This document shows, one piece after another, positions 31,859-44,530 of a stretch of DNA of 64,000 nt (positions within the stretch are counted from its first letter, which is position 1; the number at the start of each line of letters is the position of its first letter). Below the pieces are notes generated by a model. That model searched no databases. It saw only the letters and a list, made by a program, of their open reading frames with translations, and had not been told where the DNA came from. The DNA is from Simmondsia chinensis (taxonomy: Eukaryota; Streptophyta; Magnoliopsida; Caryophyllales; Simmondsiaceae): contig JAGTTD010000018.1 in assembly GCA_018398585.1 (NCBI GenBank), forward strand, positions 13,771,501 through 13,835,500. Reading direction: 5' to 3'. Position numbers and translations under genes: made by a program.

Positions 31859-34173
31859 TCAAGGATTGAAGTGTAGGAACTGCTTACGAATGAAGGAACA
31901 GTCCTCCCAGGTCTCTTCTGATAAGTTCTTGCAACGAATCAATACTTGGGCAATTTTCTTCTTGTCCCTCGTCATAGTGCGCTGCCGGATCACCTCTTGT
32001 GGTGTCACCTCAGGGTCTCCTTCCAAGTCACAATGTGGGAGCTCGTTGCTGATTTGTGCCCGTTGCCCAACCTTCTTCTTAAGTCTAGACACATGAAAAA
32101 CAGGATGGATCTGGGCCCCTTCCAGTAGAGCAAGCTTGTAAGCTACTGTTCCATTCTTAGCCAAGACTGGATAAGGCCCGTAATAGCCTGCTGCTAGCTT
32201 CAAGTTCTTCCTTAAGGCAAGAGAAGTCTAACAGTATGGCTAGAGTTTAAGGTACACTAGGTCCCCAACTTCAAACGTACATTCGGTTCTCTTCAAGTCT
32301 GCCATTTGTTTGTAGCGGTGCTGGGCTGCTTTTAAGTTTTCTTTGAGGAGATTGATCATAGTGCTCCATTCTGCAATGAAGTCCTCCACATCAGGGGATG
32401 TGGAATGGCATGGCACGTCCCAAGCTAGGAGGCGTGGCTCATAACCGTACATAGCCCGAAAGGGAGAAGTCTTCAATGAATAGTGAATTTATATTGTACC
32501 AAAACTCGGCCAGGGGCATCCATTGTGCCCACAGCTTTGGCTTAAGAAGAGCCATGGCATGAAGGTAATTCTCAAGGCATTGATTCACTCTCTCTGTCTG
32601 CCCACCTGACTGTGGGTGGTACGAGCTACTCATGTGCAAGTCCACTCTGGCGAGACGCATGAGCTCCTTCCAGAACAAGCTCAGAAATAAGGAATCTCTA
32701 TCAGACACTATGTCTTTTGGTAGTCCATGTAAGCGGTATATGTGGTCTAAGAAGAGCTGGGTAACTCGTACTGCCGTGTAGGGATGTGCCAAGGTCACAA
32801 AGTGAGCATACTTGGTGAATCGGTTTACTACGACTAGGATCACATCTTTCCCTTGGGACCGTGGGAGGCCCTCAATGAAATCCAGGCTGATGCTGGCCCA
32901 GTCGTACTCCGAAATAGTCAGAGGCTAAAGCAACCCGGGGTAGTGCACATGCTCTTCTTTGGTACGCTGAAATACGTCACAACTGCGCACCCATTCTTGA
33001 ACATTGTCTTTCAGCCATGGCCAATAGAACATGCTCTTGACTCGCATTAAGGTACTAGTTACCCCAGAGTGCCCTCCAAATGGAGAGTCATGAAGGGCAT
33101 GTAAAACCTTGGCCCTCACTGCTACGCCTTCACCCTCATAAATGCGTCCCTTATACCAGATGATTCCTTGCTCAAGGGAGTACGGAGGTTGCCTATTTGG
33201 ATCAATGGCAAGCTGTGCAAGGAGTTGGGAGGCCTGGGCATCACCATTATAGCTGTCGCTAACCTCAAGCACCCAGAGGGGAGTGACTATGGTCAGCCGA
33301 GACAATGTTGCAAGGTCCGGATCTTCGCTCCGCCTTAACAAGGCATTTGCGGCACTGTTCTCGGCCCCTTTGTGATACTGAATACTGTAGCTGAGCCCCA
33401 TTAGCTTGGAGACTCCTTTTTGCTGCAGCTTGGTGCTGATGCATTGGTCTAAGGGATGGCGCAAGCTAGAGTGATCAGTTTTGATGATGAAATGGCTGTC
33501 TAACAGGTAGTGCATCCATATTTGGATAGCCATGATCATGGCCCTGAGCTCCTTTTCATACACGGACAATACCAGGTGGCGTGGGCTGAGTGCCTAGCTG
33601 AGATAAGCCAAGGGCCTGTCATTCTGGGTCAATATGGTCCCAATCCCAACATCACATGTATCAGTCTCCAAGACAAAGGTTTTGCTGAAATTTGGCAGTG
33701 CTAGCACGGGCGCTGTCATCATGGCCGCTTTCAACGATTTGAATGCACTCTGGCTTACGCTGTTCCAATGGAACGACCCCTTCATAAGGAGGCTAGTCAA
33801 GGGCGTACTCATAGTTCCGCAGCCTTTGATGAACTTTCGGTAATACCCCGTAAGGCCAAGGAACCCACGGAGGCTTTCGACACTAGTTGGCACGGGCCAG
33901 TCTTTCATAGCCTAGGCCTTGCCAGCATCTGTAGCCACACCTTCTTGTTTGATTATATGCCCCAGGTACTCAACATGGCTCTGTCCGAATGCACATTTGC
34001 TGCGTTTTGCGTACAGCTTGTGGGCACTGAGTGTGTCCAGGACCGTAGTCAAGTGCTTCAGGTGCGCTTGCATCTCAGGACTGTATATCAGGATATCATT
34101 GAAGAATGCCAAAATGAACTTTCGTAGGAACGTGGCGAAGACCTCCTTCATTAAGGCTTGGAACATGGCAGGG
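31859..34173 (-). pseudogene. Gypsy-2 pol, 3' part: RT end, RNase H, integrase, chromodomain-like tail
   Basis: 34166-33912 is the RT catalytic part (ILAFFNDILIYS; the usual DD reads ND, so the active site is damaged). 33908-33594 is the RT end and start of RNase H ([24 protein letters not shown]). 33569-32925 is RNase H plus the integrase zinc finger (HDSPFGGHSG; CDVFQ has lost the last Cys). 32843-32439 is the integrase core (SSYHPQSGGQTERVN). 32476-32240 and 32203-31859 are the C-terminal region with IHPVFHVSRLKKKVG and a chromodomain-like end (VLIRCKNL...ETWED). Stops and frame changes separate the blocks. Confidence 0.88.
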
Positions 34174-34199
34174 GGAGTGGATTGGTTTTGTTGTTCCTA

Positions 34200-34335
34200 T
34201 GTCTTACCCAAAAAAAAAATTTGTTGTTCTTTTCTGGCAGTAAGGTTTTATGTGTCCCATCTTACCACAATCATAGCATTTAACATTAGAAAGATCTCTT
34301 TTACCCCTAGGTTGTGATTTGTTCTTGTATATTGC
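34200..34335 (-). pseudogene. Copia gag zinc-knuckle fragment at the L1 5' junction
   Basis: On the minus strand one frame reads VKCYDCGKMGHIKPYCQKR, a perfect CCHC zinc knuckle of copia gag type. It is preceded by PRGKRDLSN and followed by an A/T homopolymer. It belongs neither to Gypsy-2 (whose RT frame ends at 34173) nor to the L1. The fragment is only about 140-190 bases. Template switching during L1 insertion, or an earlier separate insertion, could explain it. Confidence 0.7.
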
Positions 34336-34361
34336 TATTATTATATATACCGAAGCTGATT

Positions 34362-34384
34362 AGGGGGGGGGGGGGGGGGGGGGG
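34362..34384 (+). repeat. G homopolymer at the L1 5' end
   Basis: A run of more than 20 G just before the GC-rich L1 leader. Length is uncertain, as for all homopolymers. A second G-run lies at about 36002-36016 in ORF1. Confidence 0.8.
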
Positions 34385-34942
34385 AGAACGTGCGTGCATC
34401 AAAATCGCCTAGGGCTAGGGCACGTGTTTCTAGGCGCGTGTGGTGGCGGCGAGGCTCCGGCCATGGCAGCGAGTGTTCGCCGATCGTCCCACTTCCTGGT
34501 GGTGGCGGCGGTACTGCTAGTGGTGGCCGGTGAAGGGTGAAAACAAGGGAGAGAGGGTGTTAGGGTTTGGGTGTTGGGAGTTGTGGCATAGGACGTGTGG
34601 GCCATCTTCGTTAGTCCCTTCGACCGGTGTTCGTCCCCGGCAATCTCCTCCTATCTTCGCCGACCCCCGGCGACTGTAGCGGGGGCCGGATTCCGGCCCA
34701 AGTGCGGCCAGGTGAAAGTCGCGCCCCCACGACTTTCTCTCTTCTCTCTTCGCGAATTTTGGAGCAATGTTCACAAGACTTCTTCGATCCTTACTCAATT
34801 GTTGTTGCTGGGTGTGGGTGGCCGGTCTCTGGCCGATTTTTGGTCGATGAAGTTTTTCGGCAGCGCAAGACTTTGGGGTGCATTAAGCCCTAATTTTCTA
34901 GGGTTTCTTGGCTTGTTTACTATTTTTTCATCGATCACGCAC

Positions 34943-36530
34943 CATGTCTGGGGTGTGTGACGTTGTGGCTGTGGCTAAGAGTTCGGGACCAGCGGGTGGT
35001 GGTGGGGGTACCGCCACTTGGGTTGACCGAGTCCAATTCACTGAGTTGAACACTTTGCAATATTTTGAACCTATTCTTCTTGACGGCATGCCTTTAGGGG
35101 TTGTTCTTGATGAGGTCTTAGACTCCGCCAATGATCTATGGGACCGTTGCTTAGTGGGTAGGCTCATTGGCATGGGACTGGCCTACTATGCTCAGGAGAT
35201 TGCTAGTTCTCTCTAGGAGAATAAGGGCGTTGAATGCGTCCTATCTGATGGAGAAGTTTATTACTTTCGGTTTCCCACTAAGGTGCAAGCTGAGAATGTG
35301 TTGTTAGGTGGTCCTTGGTTCTTCAAGGGCATTTACATGTCCCTCCAGCTTTGGAAGGAGGGGCTAATGGTGCGTAGGGATAGCCAAACTGCTCCTATTT
35401 GGGTCTGGATATAGGGTCTTCTTTGTCTCTTTGGAAGCCCACAGGGATCAATTATGCTAGTAGTACGGTTGGTAGGCCTTTGTTCATGGACAAGGTCATG
35501 GCCGATGGTACTCGTTTGGGATATATCCGGGTCTGTGTTGAGGTGAGGGCCACAGTTCCTGTGCTGAGGGAGATCCTCATTGAAGTTCGTGGTGTTCGGG
35601 TCTGACTTGGTATCACGTGTGAAGGAATGCCGAAGCGCTGCCTGACTTGTATGGTGTTTAGGCATGATTGCTCACCTCCTGCTACTCGGGAGGCTCCTTT
35701 TAATGTTGCTCCGGTGTTCGGGCATAGAAAGAAGAAGACATCTAAAAAGAAAAATGGCACTAGGGCTTCGTATGACTTGGCGGTGCCGACAAGTGATGAG
35801 GTGGTCGGTGGTGGCGCGCCTGGTGGGGCTGCCGTTGCTGCTAGACCGGTGGAGGAGTGGAGGACTGTTGGTGGGAGAAGGGTGCGTGTGGGGTGGCTAC
35901 GACCCCGCACCATGCTAGTAGGCCGCTTGCTGGTGGCGGCCCACTCCAGCCTGAGGCCCGCATGGGCCCAGGCAACCTGGGCCTTCTCACGGCCCAGGTG
36001 TAGGGGGGGGGGGGGGAGGACCTCGTCTCTTCCCCCAGCCCAGCCCAATTTGGGGCCGGGTACTGTTGGCCCCTGTTCCGGCCCACACCGGGCCTGATGC
36101 AGGCCCAGTCACGAGTCTCACTTGGCCCGCAGCGGGCCTAGCGTCCTGTGGGTCCCACATCTCTCATTCTGCTACTGATTTGTCCGCTGATGGTGAGGAC
36201 GCTAGCTTGGTTGAGGATCGAAGTCGGGCTCTTGCTCCTATGGAGGTTGAGGAGGCTCAAGATGATCTTTTGGGGATTTATTAGCCACTTGCTTGTGTTG
36301 AGAGCCGGTCCGTGGAGACAGGTATCGAGTCTCCAAACCGGTTCGCTCTTCTGGCTGAGCGGCTGTCCGGGGAGGCGTCCACATCGGATGCTCCTCCCAA
36401 CCCTACTCCAGCTTTTTGTATTACGTGCTTTGCTACTGCTCTAGTTGCTCAGGGTGTTCGGGCTACCCGAGGCGCTCAGGATGCTCAGGGTACCCATGGA
36501 GGCCATAAGGGCCATGGAGGTTCGCGATAA
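34943..36530 (+). pseudogene. L1 ORF1 (RNA-binding, DUF4283/zinc-knuckle type), broken
   Basis: The likely start is ATG at 34943 (MSGVCDVVAVAKSSG). 34943-35216 ends in the TAG at 35214 after LIGMGLAYYAQEIASSL. The frame continues with YYFRFPTKVQAENVL, GGPWFFKGIYMSLQLW, typical of the DUF4283 domain of plant L1 ORF1. A zinc-knuckle-like part follows (KRCLTCMVFRHDC, 35627 on). 35627-36097 then runs through Gly/Ala- and Pro-rich sequence with a G-run at 36002-36016 that shifts the frame; 36066-36284 and 36312-36530 follow. In an active element this protein coats the LINE RNA. Stops make this copy inactive. Confidence 0.75.
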
Positions 36531-36544
36531 TTCTCCAGTTTCCC

Positions 36545-39500
36545 ATGATAGGATGCTGGAATGTGAGGGGGTTTAATAACCCCAATACTATTAGTGTTGT
36601 GCGTCGCTGGATCTCTTCCAGTCGTCTGAGTCTTGTTGGCTTGGTTGAGACCAAGACCAATCCTGTTAGCGTTGAGTCCGCTGTTACCCGCTGTGCTGAG
36701 GGGTGACAGTTTCTTGTCAGTGGGGTGCGACCTCGTGGGTATCGCATCATTGTCTTTTGGGATCCGACATTCTACGGTGTAGTGAGAGCACAGGGTGGAG
36801 ATCAGTATCTCACCTGTCGAGTTTCTGACATCTGAGGTGATGTAGACTTCACTGCTACATTTGTCAATGGCCTTAATGAGCCGAGATCGTGTCGGGAGGT
36901 ATGGAGGTATATTTGAGGAGCCAGCGTGGGCCTCCAAGAGGAACCTTGGATACTCCTTGGGGACTTTAATGCTATCCTCAGTCTGAGTGACAGGAGAGGT
37001 GGTCAGGACTCTTAGCCTGGCCACATGGATGGCTTTAGAGACTGTGTTCATGATTCTGAGCTCACAGTTCTGTCGTTCTCTGGGCTACGTCTCACGTGGT
37101 CTAATGGGTTAGATGGGGATGCTCTCATTCTAAAGGGTCTTGATTGGTGCATGGTGAGCGAGGGCTGGCTTCGCACTTATTCTTCCTCCTCTGTTGAGTT
37201 CCTTCCACGGGAGTTATGTTCAGATCATTGTCCCTTTGTAGTTAGATTCCTTGGAGAGCGCCGCACATCGCTGCTCCCTTTCAAGTTCTTTAACTTTTGG
37301 GCTAACCATGAGGAGTTCTTACCTACTGTGAGGAGAATTCGAGCCACTAGTATTGAGGGCACGCCTATGTATCAGCTCACTCAGAAGCTGAAGAGGCTGA
37401 AGGGTGAGCTGAAGGCCCTCAATGCTAGACATTGTAGCCACATATCGGCTCGAGTTGTGGCAGTGAGGGATGCTTGGTCTGAGGCTTAGCGGGCTTTAGA
37501 TGATGGACCCGAGAGTATGTTACTTCGTGAGGAGGAGCGTTGACTGTCTCGGGAGTACTCGCAATTATGTAGGGATGAGGAGGCTTTTTATCGCCAGAAA
37601 TCTCGCATGCAGTGGCTCTCTTTAGGAGATTAGGGCACCCGGTTTTTCCATAAGTCTGTCATGCATCGGCAGGCTAGAAGCTGAATCTCGTCTATCATTC
37701 ATGCTGATGGCAGGAGGACATATGATGACACTAAGGTTTCGAAGGCAGGAGTTTCCTACTTTCGAGACTTATTAACTAAGCCGGGTGGGCCGCTTCATGA
37801 GGATATTTCGGAACTCTTTCAGACACGTCTTTCTGAGGATCAGATTCGTCCGCTATCTATTCCGGTTACTGATGTTGAGATGCAAAATGCTTTATTCTCT
37901 ACTGGTGATTATAGGGCGCCTGGCCCTGATGGCTATACCTCCCTTTTTTTAAGAGGGTGCATGCTTGGCGCTCTGAATTCTACTCGTATCAGCTTGATCT
38001 CGAAGGTGGAGAATCCTTCCACCTTCACTGACTTTCGCCCGATCTCTTGTTGCAATGTGATCGACAAGTGCATAACTAAGATCATTGTAAATAGGCTTAA
38101 GGGAGTTCTTCCTTAACTCATTGATGACTCGCAGTCTGGTTTCGTTCCTGGGCGGAGGATATTTGACACTATTCTGTTGGCTCAAGAGCTTCTGCACGAT
38201 TATCACCTTCAGACGCCTTCACCTCGATGTGCTCTGAAGGTTGATCTTCGCAAGGCTTTTGACACGGTACGCTGGGAGTTCATTCTCATTGCTATGCGAT
38301 GTATGGGTATTCCTGAGGTCATGATTCGATGGGTGCGGGAGTGTCTTTCCACTTCCAGATTTTCAGTCGCCATTAACGGCGAGCTACATGGGTTTTTCGG
38401 CACGAGTAGGAGCATTAGGTAGGGGGATCCTCTCTCGCCCTACCTCTTTGTTATTTCCATGGAGGGCCTACGGGGTTTACTTAGCCGCGCCTCTTCTGAT
38501 ATGAGGTTTCGCTTTCATCCTCGTTGCCGGAGTACCAGCCTTACTCACTTGTGCTTTGCTGATGATCTTATGTTTTTTTAGTGAGGCTGATGAGGGCAGT
38601 TTTTCGGTTCTATGGGAGGCCTTAGTTCTTTTTGCTGCATTGTTGGGGCTGTCCTCGAATGCGGCAAAAAGTACCGTCTTCATTACTGGGGTTAATTCTG
38701 AGCTTCAGCAGACTCTCCTTGATATTCTGGGGTTCCAGTTAGGTCAGTGCCCGGTCAGGTATCTAGGGGTGCCGCTCATCATGACCAGGCTTCGGTTCAT
38801 CGACTGTAAGCCTATATTAGACCGCATCCTTGCTCACATCCAGCTCTGGACATCTCGTGCTTTATCTTATGCCTGGCGCTTGCAGCTTATCAGATCGGTC
38901 ATGTTCTCTATTCAGGTCTTCTGGTCATCTGTCTTCATTCTCCCGAAGCTGATGATCAAGAAGATTGAGTCGACCCTTGCGGCGCTTCTCTGGGCCCGGG
39001 AGGGGCCAAGGTCTCCTGGGAGCATCTCTGTTGTCCTCATAGGAAGGGTGGACTCGGGGTTCGGCGTCTGAATGAGTGGAACCAGGCTTCTCTCATGAAG
39101 CATATATGGGTTCTACTCACTAATCGTCACTCTCTCTTGCCTCGGTGGATTCATGCCAACCGACTCAAGGAGAAGTCCTTCTAGGATATTCATCCGAGAG
39201 GTTCGATTTCATGGTTATGGAGGAGCATTCTTGATGTTCGATTGCTTTGTGCTGGGCCTTTTTAGCATATCATTGGTGATGGCCGGGACACTTCTTTGTG
39301 GTCCGATTATTGGCTGTCGTGTGGTCGTCTGGAGGGGCGGTTCTCTTTTCGCCTCCTTCATTCCACTGGTCATCATTTAGGCTCTCGTGTTTCAGATATT
39401 ATTGAGGATGATCAGTGGCGTTTCCCACTGGATATTGATGAGCTGCTTCTTATCTGGGATTCAGTTGACTTTAGGCCTTGGCCAGGGATAGCTGAGAGTG

Positions 39501-39770
39501 TACGGTGGATGAGGGACCCATCTGAGGTTTTCACCATTAGATCAGCATGGGAGATGATTCACAGTCGAAGGGAGGAGGACTCCATCCATCACCTCCTTTG
39601 GTCTCAGGTTCACATCCGGAGACACTCCTTCATTTTGTGGCTTGCCTCCTGTAAGTGACTATGGACATTTGACAGACTGCTGAGACATCAAGTGCAGGAT
39701 GTACGGGCTACTTGCATGTTGTGTGGATCAGATGCTGAGTTGCATGACCATCTCTTCTTCAACTGCAGCT
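36545..39770 (+). pseudogene. L1 ORF2: endonuclease and reverse transcriptase, broken
   Basis: Starts near 36545 with MIGCWNVRGFNNP, the usual endonuclease start, with the Glu in GLVETKTN. 37025-37489 is the later endonuclease (RLTWSNG, LDWCMVSEGW, CSDHCPFVV). 37880-38116 opens the RT (APGPDGYTSLF, FRPISCCNVIDKCITKIIVNRL). 38177-38422 continues (LKVDLRKAFDTVRWEFI). Near 38550-38575 the catalytic box is CFADDLMFF. 38556-39071 and 39296-39658 are the thumb and linker (RYLGVPLI). The C-terminal zinc-binding domain (CMLCGSDAELHDHLFFNC, 39715-39768) is cut by Gypsy-3. Multiple in-frame TAG/TGA stops are present. Confidence 0.85.
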
Positions 39771-40185
39771 TGTTAACTACCGAACCTAAATTGATAGCTA
39801 ACCTTGTGAAAGAGAATGATAAGGTGAGAAGAGAATTGAAAGGAGATGAGAAAGTAGAGAATTAGATGAGGATCAGAGAGTTTTCCAAAAGGAAATCAGA
39901 CTTATTATTGATTGAATGAAGAGATTACAAGCATTAGATCTATTTATAATAGATTTAGGTACATTGCACAAGGACAACAAGACCTTCTCACCGCCTAACC
40001 GCAATTGGCGCCAAAACACAAGAAAGCCGCCACTCTTGACCAACCTTGACCAGCAAGACCAAAATATGACCCCCTTGGCGCCAAAAGGCCTGCCAACTAA
40101 CAAGCAATTACAACACCAAAGCAATCTAAAACATAACAAGAAATTCAAGACCAATTACAACCAAAAGACTAAAGGATTTATAACA
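39771..40185 (-). repeat. Gypsy-3 3' LTR
   Basis: Left LTR of 415 bp. It carries a TTGGCGCCAAAAGG stretch that is shortened in the partner. Confidence 0.9.
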
Positions 40186-40307
40186 TTCTCTCCCCTTTGA
40201 GAAGCTCCTTGTCCTCAAGGAGAAAAACTTGGAAATTGACTATTTAAAATTATAGGATTCTCCCATGTGACCACACTCTTGTCCAAGTTCAGCCACCGCA
40301 CCATGAT

Positions 40308-41312
40308 CTACTGAAAAGCTCCCATAGCTCCTGTAATCAGGTTCGGGCTCTTGACAGCTACCGGTCCAAGCAGTAGTGCACCATTTGCTCCCACTTCTGG
40401 TGGAGAGCGTGAGCTTCTAACACCTTTTTTCACCTGCTTTTTAAGTAATGATACATGGAACACCGGGTGAATGTACAAATGAGGAGGTAAATCAAGTTTA
40501 TAAGCAACTTTGCCGATCTTCTCCAAAATTTTGTATGGGCCAAAGAAACGAGCACTTAGCTTGACATTCTTCCTGAGAGCCAAAGAGGACTGTCTATAAG
40601 GTTGTAATTTGAGGTAGACCATGTTTCCAACTACGTAAGTTTTGTCTACCCTTTTTTTATCTGCATAAAAATTCATTCGCGCACGAGCTTGATGAAGATT
40701 ATCTTTAAGAACCTGCAACATCTGCTTCCTTTGCTGAATCAAGTCTCCTGCTGCAGAATCAGGAGTGCCCTGCTGCTGCAACATCATTGGAGAGGGTGGA
40801 GCATACCCATACAAGGCTTGGAAAGGAGAAGTGCCAATTGAAGCATGAACATGAGTGTTGAACCAATATTCAGCTAAAGAAAGCCATTGATTCCACTCTC
40901 TAGGCCGTGAGAAAACCATACTCCGAAGATACTGCTCAATGCATTGGTTGACACGCTCGGTTTGTCCATCGGATTGGGGATGGTAAGATGAACTAAGTGC
41001 CAATGTAGTTCCCAACAATTTGAACAATTCCCTCCAAAAATTTCTTGTAAAGATCTTGTCCCAATTGGAAACAATGGATTGAGACAACCCATGTAACTTA
41101 TATATGTTGTCCAAGAAGCTCTTAGCCAATCTCTCAGCTGTAATGGGCCGGATGAGTGATATAAAATGGCTATATTTGGTGAAACGATCCACCACTACCC
41201 AAATGACCTCCCTACCATCAGACTTGGGGAGACCTTCTATAAAATCCATGCTTATGTTGATCCAAGCACCCTCCGGAATGGGAAGTGGCTGCAAGAGTCC
41301 TTGGTATCTATG
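40308..41312 (-). pseudogene. Gypsy-3 integrase core and C-terminus
   Basis: 328 open codons: ISMDFIEGLPKSDG (first Asp), the region of the second Asp near SIVSNWDKIFT (the usual D-R reads N-W, so the catalytic Asp position is altered), HPQSDGQTERVNQ with the Glu region, then IHPVFHVSLLKKQVKKG. After a stop at 40308 the same region encodes a chromodomain-like end (VRWLNLDKSVVTWEN...LNSQFPSFSP, to about 40205). It was joined to the zinc finger at 46530 before the insertion of the non-autonomous element. Confidence 0.88.
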
Positions 41313-41875
41313 TGTTAAGGTTTCAAAGATTGCTCTTGAACCTCAACCTTGGTTGGGATAGTGAGAGTATGAGATGAGAAGAGAATATAGAGTTTAGATG
41401 AGATAAGAAGAGAAAGGAGATGAGAAGTAGAGAGAGATATCAAAAGATATCAAATTCATTCATCAAAGTTGTTATGAGCTCTTCAGGAGAAGCTCTACAT
41501 ATTTATACTACTAATCCTCTAGGATGGCTCACTCCAAAATATCTAGAGATACAATGTATGTGGACAAAAGAGCTAACCGACTCAACCATCAATTAACTAA
41601 CTAGCCGCCACCCTTGACCGGCATTGACCACCTAAGCAACATACCACTAAAGTGACTTATTACATGACTTACCAAGGGACTTATGCAACTAATTACATCA
41701 AGACTTATTCTAGTTACAATACCACTTACTAATATAACTCAATACACTATATTCAACACCTTATTACATTTACTTAGGCCCAACCAAGTACCCAACAGCA
41801 GCAACCACCAGCAGCAACAGGACAACAGCAACCCGGACACCAACAGCTCATGCTTTGGATTCTCGGATCATAACA
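41313..41875 (-). repeat. Non-autonomous element 3' LTR
   Basis: Left 563-bp LTR. It contains a run of CAGCAGCAACAG-like triplets near its right end (about 41795-41830). Confidence 0.9.
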
Positions 41876-42121
41876 TTCCCTTCCCCTTGAAAACATTCTT
41901 ATCCTCAAGAATAGAAGAGAGTGAAGCTATGAACACATTCAATGCAGATCTGGACTGAATTGCACTACAATTGAACTTGCTAAAATTTGTTGCAGTTGAA
42001 ACAAGCGAATGATGGACTAAATCTGTAACACAGCAGGTGCATGATTCTTCAGGAGGTCTGCACTGATCAAACCAAACATCAACAACACACCCATAACACC
42101 TCATGATGCAGTTAACACAGC

Positions 42122-44350
42122 TCAGAACACTCTCTTGCTGCAGAGAGCCAAAAAATGCAGCAAAATTCTGTTATCCTGCTTGTAAAATGCTGCACAACAG
42201 ATTTTGTATGTCATTAACCACATAAAATTGCATTTGAAGTCCTTTAAGATCCCGAGAGGCCTTCCAAACTCAAACCAAGAGAACCAAGGATCAAAATCAG
42301 CTTGTAGACATTCCAAATTGCAGCTCAAACAGCCTCATTTCTTGGTCATGGTAACAAAACACATTGAATTCCCATAAGAATGCAGCTGCAACCATTTCAT
42401 CTTGGATCTTATCCAATATTTGTGTTGCTTAAACATCCACTTACTAAACCACCTCAGATCATGCTAAAAAAACTCTTGATTGCTTCCCAATTCCACATGA
42501 TATGCTGCAGAACTCAAAATTTCAGCAGTGTTTAACCAAAACAACTCATAGCTGCGGTTATTACACATTTCAGCTCGATTCTTGTCCAGATGGAAGCTCA
42601 TTGACGCGAACAAGCTATCACATCTTCCCAAAGCCATGATAGCACCAACCACACTCAAGCTGAACAACTCATTTACTGCTGATAGTGAAGGGATTGTATT
42701 TCTCTAAAACTTTTCAGCAGCCACAAATTCTTCTATTGCTTGAATCTTGATTGTGAGCTTGTAAGATCTGAAAGTCTCAGCCTTTTCTTCCCAAACTCTT
42801 GCATAGATCACACAAAGTAGGAGTTCATAAACCATTGTTGAATGCTAAGGATCCAACTTTATAACCTGAACTTCCAAAACATTCCAATCGACCTTGCTAA
42901 TGCTGCAGCACACCACTTGCAATCTGTACAACAAATGTCCTTTGACCCCAAGCTCTTCCAGCCACGCAACCTGCCCCAAATGATAGAGCTTTGCTTCCTT
43001 GTCAACCATCTCAAGCATGAGTAACAAATATAACAAGTGAAGATACCAACAGAACTCTGGAACAGCTGTTAACTTCATCAAATTTAGAGTTGATCTATCC
43101 CCAACTTCCTTGTTGATGTGTGTTCTATTCTTAGCTGGAGTTTTCCTCAATCTTGCATTGATCTTTTCCATCCAAACATTAAGGAAATATTGAAGCTTAT
43201 GCATATGATTTTTCCATTCAGAACCACCACTGCAGACCACCCCAAACACATTCATGTTCTGCTTCTAATAAAAAAGCTTCAGTTGCTGTACGTTCCCATT
43301 TTCAAATGCTATCAACTTTGTCTTTACTTGGCTTTGCACACTAGCTGTGAGGTCATACCTGAGGCTCAACACCTCTTCAAGCCATCCACAATTCATCAAA
43401 CAACTAGCAACAATTACCATCCCTTCAAGTAAACGCTTCTGTATGCACTGAAACAACACCAATTCTGGAATAATGGAAACTTTATTGTCACAAGTACTGT
43501 GCAGCTTGCAAAATCTGTAATTCCTGTCTTCACAGCTTGCTTTGATGTTGAATTTGCAATGACCCACAGCCTCTACCATTTTTCCACCAATGCTTGTACT
43601 GACACCGAGTTCTTCATCATCAAACAGCAGCACCGGAGGTCTAGCTTTTCCAACCACTTGTAATTCATCCTTTCCCAGATCAAGGGGACTGCCGTCGATT
43701 ACATCATTTAAAGCATCAATTGTACTGATGTTGGTCTGATCAGGAACCTGTCTCCACACATTACACCCTTTGAACAAATCCATCAACTCAATTGCTTGCA
43801 AACGAACCAAGCTTTGCTTGTTGTGAACCTTGAAACGCACTCTCGTAGCTTGATTACTTCGATTCAACATGAAATCAACTCTTTTTAGCTTTGCATAGCC
43901 TTGAGTATCTTCTCCTTGATCAGGAGGAAACTCGTCATAAGAATGTGTATTTGAACACACCATTCCTCTACTCCGTGAACCTTGTTTTGCATGAACTACA
44001 TTACTGCCAGCACAAAGCAATTGCTGATCTCGAGTATCAAGATGCCTTGGAGAAGTGTTTAACATGTTTTGTGGTGCTTTCATTGTCACTACAGCAGTAA
44101 CATCAACTTCCCCAGCTAAATGAGATTGCTCAGCAGTGAAGGTGCTTCGATTCTGCTTTCTAGCTTGCCATGGAGTATTACTTAACTGATTTGGAGATGT
44201 ATTCAGTGATATTTCAGCAGTAACATCAAGTTTTCCAGTTGGAATCCCAGATTCTGCAGCAACCAATCCTTGTATACCAGCATACATATCAGTAAGAGCA
44301 GCATCTTGAGTTAGTTCTTGTTGTTCATCAAGCATCCTAGGCTGAAACAC
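42122..44350 (-). pseudogene. Unknown protein, continuation of the same frame with stops
   Basis: Blocks 44350-43265 (361 codons), 43255-42845 (136), 42667-42464 (67) and 42328-42122 (68) all lie in one frame, which is also the frame of 44986-44531. Together about 950 codons are separated by only about half a dozen stops. The 361-codon block is polar with repeated phrases (AEISLNTSPNQLSNTPWQAR and AVVTMKAPQNMLNTSPRHLD are two related copies about 45 residues apart, each after a VDVTA/LDVTA). Later blocks are Leu/Cys-rich. No known domain recognised. Same-frame preservation over 2.8 kb argues that it coded for one large protein. Confidence 0.55.
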
Positions 44351-44530
44351 AACCTCTTACTTCAATATCTACTTTTTCAACTTCTTTTTACCCCAAAAAT
44401 CCTTCAACGCTTCATTTAGATGGTTCCTTTTTGTCTTACTCTTTGCTTTCTTTAACATTCCTTTGACATGAAAATCGTGTTCCCATTCCGGATGTATGTC
44501 ATACTATGCCCCAACATCATCAAGGTACTC

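Noticed and set aside
35452..36097. Long overlapping open frames (198 codons minus, 156 plus) in GC-rich DNA
   Set aside because: The plus frame is part of L1 ORF1; the minus frame is its shadow in GC-rich sequence.
41683..41958. Plus-strand 91-codon frame in the LTR of the non-autonomous element
   Set aside because: It runs across the LTR border and CAG-type triplets, and opposes the element's own frame.
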